The notes below the pieces were generated by a model. That model ran no database searches. It saw only the letters and a program-made list of their open reading frames with translations, and had not been told where the DNA came from. A stretch of DNA of 7,164 nucleotides from CAZUMH01 sp964621645 (GTDB taxonomy: Bacteria > Zhuqueibacterota > QNDG01 > JAGLOF01): assembly GCA_964621645.1 (NCBI GenBank), contig CAZUMH010000133.1, positions 1-7,164 of the forward strand, written 5' to 3'. This document shows, one piece after another, positions 5,922-7,164 of this stretch. A program made the position numbers and the translations under genes. Every line of letters starts with the position of its first letter. Position 1 is the stretch's first letter.

Positions 5922-7097
5922 CTACGGTAATTTAATCAATCGGTAAATCACGACCCGCGGGATCTCGACAAATGAAGCCTGAGATCCTATAAACATTCCT
6001 TCACCGGCGACCTTCTTGAAGTGAACCGAGACGTTTTCAAGCAAATAACTGTCAATTAACCTTAAATCTTTATGATAAAAATCGATTGCGGTAGAGCGTT
6101 GAGGGATACCGTTTTTACGGGTTTGTATAGTAGTATTAATAATATGATCATCAAAGACATTGATTCCCGAGTTATATGTATAGGTTGTGTATGTTTGCGA
6201 ATCTTTTTTAATGATAATTCGGAAAACGGGCATGAAATCATTTTTTCTGAAACATACTTTTCGCAATTCTCCTGTCTTGTCATATTCCCGTATCTCATAG
6301 GGATTGCCCAGAGAAAAGAGATATCTATTATGATCGATACATAGATGACCATCCGACATCGATGATCGTAGTTTATAGTCGAACTTGGTCTCCCCTTTTG
6401 TCTTGATCGGTTCTCCGAATGTCCGGACGAGCCTTCCTTTCTGGTTGAAAACGTGAATAATGGTTTTGGATTTTTCATAGTAGATGGTGAAGATAAAGTT
6501 ATTATCATTATCGACGATGAATCCATCAGGAAATTCTTCGGTAGAAAAATTCTGAAAAGTAATAGTCCCGGCATAGGTGCCGTCAGGCATATATTTTATT
6601 ACTTTGTATGGCCTGGAGCAGAATGCGTATACGGTATCCTTGTCTGAAATGTAGATGTAATAAGGACCGGTCAGTTCGGAGGGGGCCGGGCCGGTCTTTC
6701 CCAAGGTTAAGAGGTATTTTCCGTCCGGAGCGTATTTCCTGATGGGCATGTGTATGTCGGCAACGTAAATATTGCTTTCAGAATCACAATCGACTCCTAT
6801 GATTCTGCCGAAGATATACTCCTTGGGATCGTCGCTGTTGCCGCCGATCTGTAACACTTTTTCTATTTTATATTGATGAACGAGGTCTTTCTTTTTATTG
6901 ATGTCTTCATTTTCGATAATTTCAACAGTGGGATGTGTTTTCCGGTAATAGGCGACTCTGTCCTTATAGTCGAGGGCGCCGTATTTTTCGCCTTCGTTGC
7001 TGACTTTCCCGCACCGCAGGAAGTTCGCGGCCAGAAAAGTGATAAGTAGAACCAGCAGAATACCAGGTGCTCTTTCCGTAATAGATATTACTTTCAT
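5922..7097 (-). CDS. Exported six-bladed beta-propeller protein
   Basis: 391 residues. The N-terminus has a hydrophobic stretch (about 11-27, PGILLVLLITFLAANFL) followed by Arg28-Cys29-Gly30. This is an export signal, possibly a lipoprotein signal, but Arg just before the Cys is atypical. After a charged linker (about 31-75), six repeating units can be outlined at roughly 99-130, 144-180, 190-227, 248-282, 312-350 and 364-388. Several show the propeller pattern of a hydrophobic strand, an Asp-rich turn, then Ile-Tyr-Val-x-Asp and an x-Lys-Tyr-x-x-Asp-Gly-x-Tyr end (NIYVADIHMPIRKYAPDGKY; VIKYMPDGTY; IREYDKTGEL). This fits the 6-bladed propeller / NHL-like proteins common in Bacteroidota and related phyla. 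No catalytic residues are evident; such domains usually bind ligands or partners. AAAGGA lies 9 bases before the ATG. The small cysteine-rich peptide gene follows after 27 bases. Confidence 0.85.
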   Translation of the reverse strand: MKVISITERAPGILLVLLITFLAANFLRCGKVSNEGEKYGALDYKDRVAYYRKTHPTVEIIENEDINKKKDLVHQYKIEKVLQIGGNSDDPKEYIFGRIIGVDCDSESNIYVADIHMPIRKYAPDGKYLLTLGKTGPAPSELTGPYYIYISDKDTVYAFCSRPYKVIKYMPDGTYAGTITFQNFSTEEFPDGFIVDNDNNFIFTIYYEKSKTIIHVFNQKGRLVRTFGEPIKTKGETKFDYKLRSSMSDGHLCIDHNRYLFSLGNPYEIREYDKTGELRKVCFRKNDFMPVFRIIIKKDSQTYTTYTYNSGINVFDDHIINTTIQTRKNGIPQRSTAIDFYHKDLRLIDSYLLENVSVHFKKVAGEGMFIGSQASFVEIPRVVIYRLIKLP

Positions 7098-7131
7098 TGT
7101 TTTTCGTCCTTTGAAAAATACCCGGATTTTT

Positions 7132-7151
7132 CCCAGAGCTTAATGCTCGGG
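7132..7151. other. Hairpin upstream of the propeller gene
   Basis: CCCAGAGC (7132-7139) and GCTCGGG (7145-7151) can pair, with one bulged base, around a five-base loop. It lies in the leader of the propeller gene on the minus strand, about 35 bases before its start codon. No T-run follows on either strand, so it is not a clear terminator. It could be a leader structure or the edge of another element outside the window. No convincing promoter was seen in 7098-7164. Confidence 0.25.
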
Positions 7152-7164
7152 ACTAACAATCTAG

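Larger units (their letters stand above)
5616..5926. repeat. 10-base inverted repeat bracketing the small peptide gene
   Basis: CGTAGGATGC at 5616-5625 reappears as its reverse complement GCATCCTACG at 5917-5926. The two copies sit just outside the two ends of the peptide gene, one beside the terminator and the other overlapping the propeller stop codon. In the minus-strand transcript they could pair and close a loop around the whole peptide cistron. Arms this short can occur by chance, and no target-site duplication or transposase is seen. Confidence 0.35.

Noticed and set aside
6072..6647. Plus-strand open frames inside the propeller gene
   Set aside because: They overlap a 391-residue gene with clear repeat structure and an export signal on the other strand, have no good ribosome site and show no domain.
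1..7164. tRNA, rRNA, CRISPR array, insertion sequence or transposase
   Set aside because: None was seen by reading: no regularly spaced repeats, no transposase-like reading frame and no tRNA-like folds.

Overview
The window is bacterial and holds two convergent gene sets. From base 2 to 5514 the plus strand carries a tightly packed sugar-catabolism operon: the C-terminal part of L-fucose isomerase (fucI, cut by the left edge), then lutA, lutB and lutC (the three-subunit iron-sulfur L-lactate oxidation system), then an FGGY-family kinase of the rhamnulokinase/L-fuculokinase type. From 7097 back to 5658 the minus strand carries a predicted exported six-bladed beta-propeller protein, followed by a small exported peptide with six cysteines. 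A strong hairpin at 5584-5612 lies between the two converging sets and can serve as a shared terminator.

The plus-strand genes fit one pathway. FucI converts L-fucose to L-fuculose, the kinase makes L-fuculose 1-phosphate, an aldolase (not in this window) would give dihydroxyacetone phosphate and L-lactaldehyde, and an aldehyde dehydrogenase (also not here) would give L-lactate. LutABC would then oxidise L-lactate to pyruvate. Having lutABC between the isomerase and the kinase suggests the cell recovers the three-carbon lactaldehyde half of the deoxysugar as pyruvate instead of excreting it. No transporter, regulator, aldolase or microcompartment shell gene is visible here.

The minus-strand pair is the less familiar part. 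The propeller protein has an N-terminal export signal and about six beta-blade units. The downstream peptide gene has a near-perfect Shine-Dalgarno sequence, but the codon at the right distance is ATA, not ATG. Starting there restores a classic signal peptide (Lys-Lys-Lys, a hydrophobic core, and an Ala-Asn-Ala cleavage site). The arrangement resembles the pairing of small cysteine-rich exported peptides (NVEALA-like) with six-bladed propeller proteins in Bacteroidota; that comparison is from memory and was not searched.

The organism is probably a Gram-negative, carbohydrate-degrading bacterium. The operon is GC-rich (a sampled line is about 63% GC), while parts of the minus-strand region are much more AT-rich (a sampled line is about 35%). 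The Bacteroides-like kinase, LutABC and propeller proteins would fit the Bacteroidota/FCB superphylum or lineages such as Aminicenantes, but the sequence alone does not settle this.
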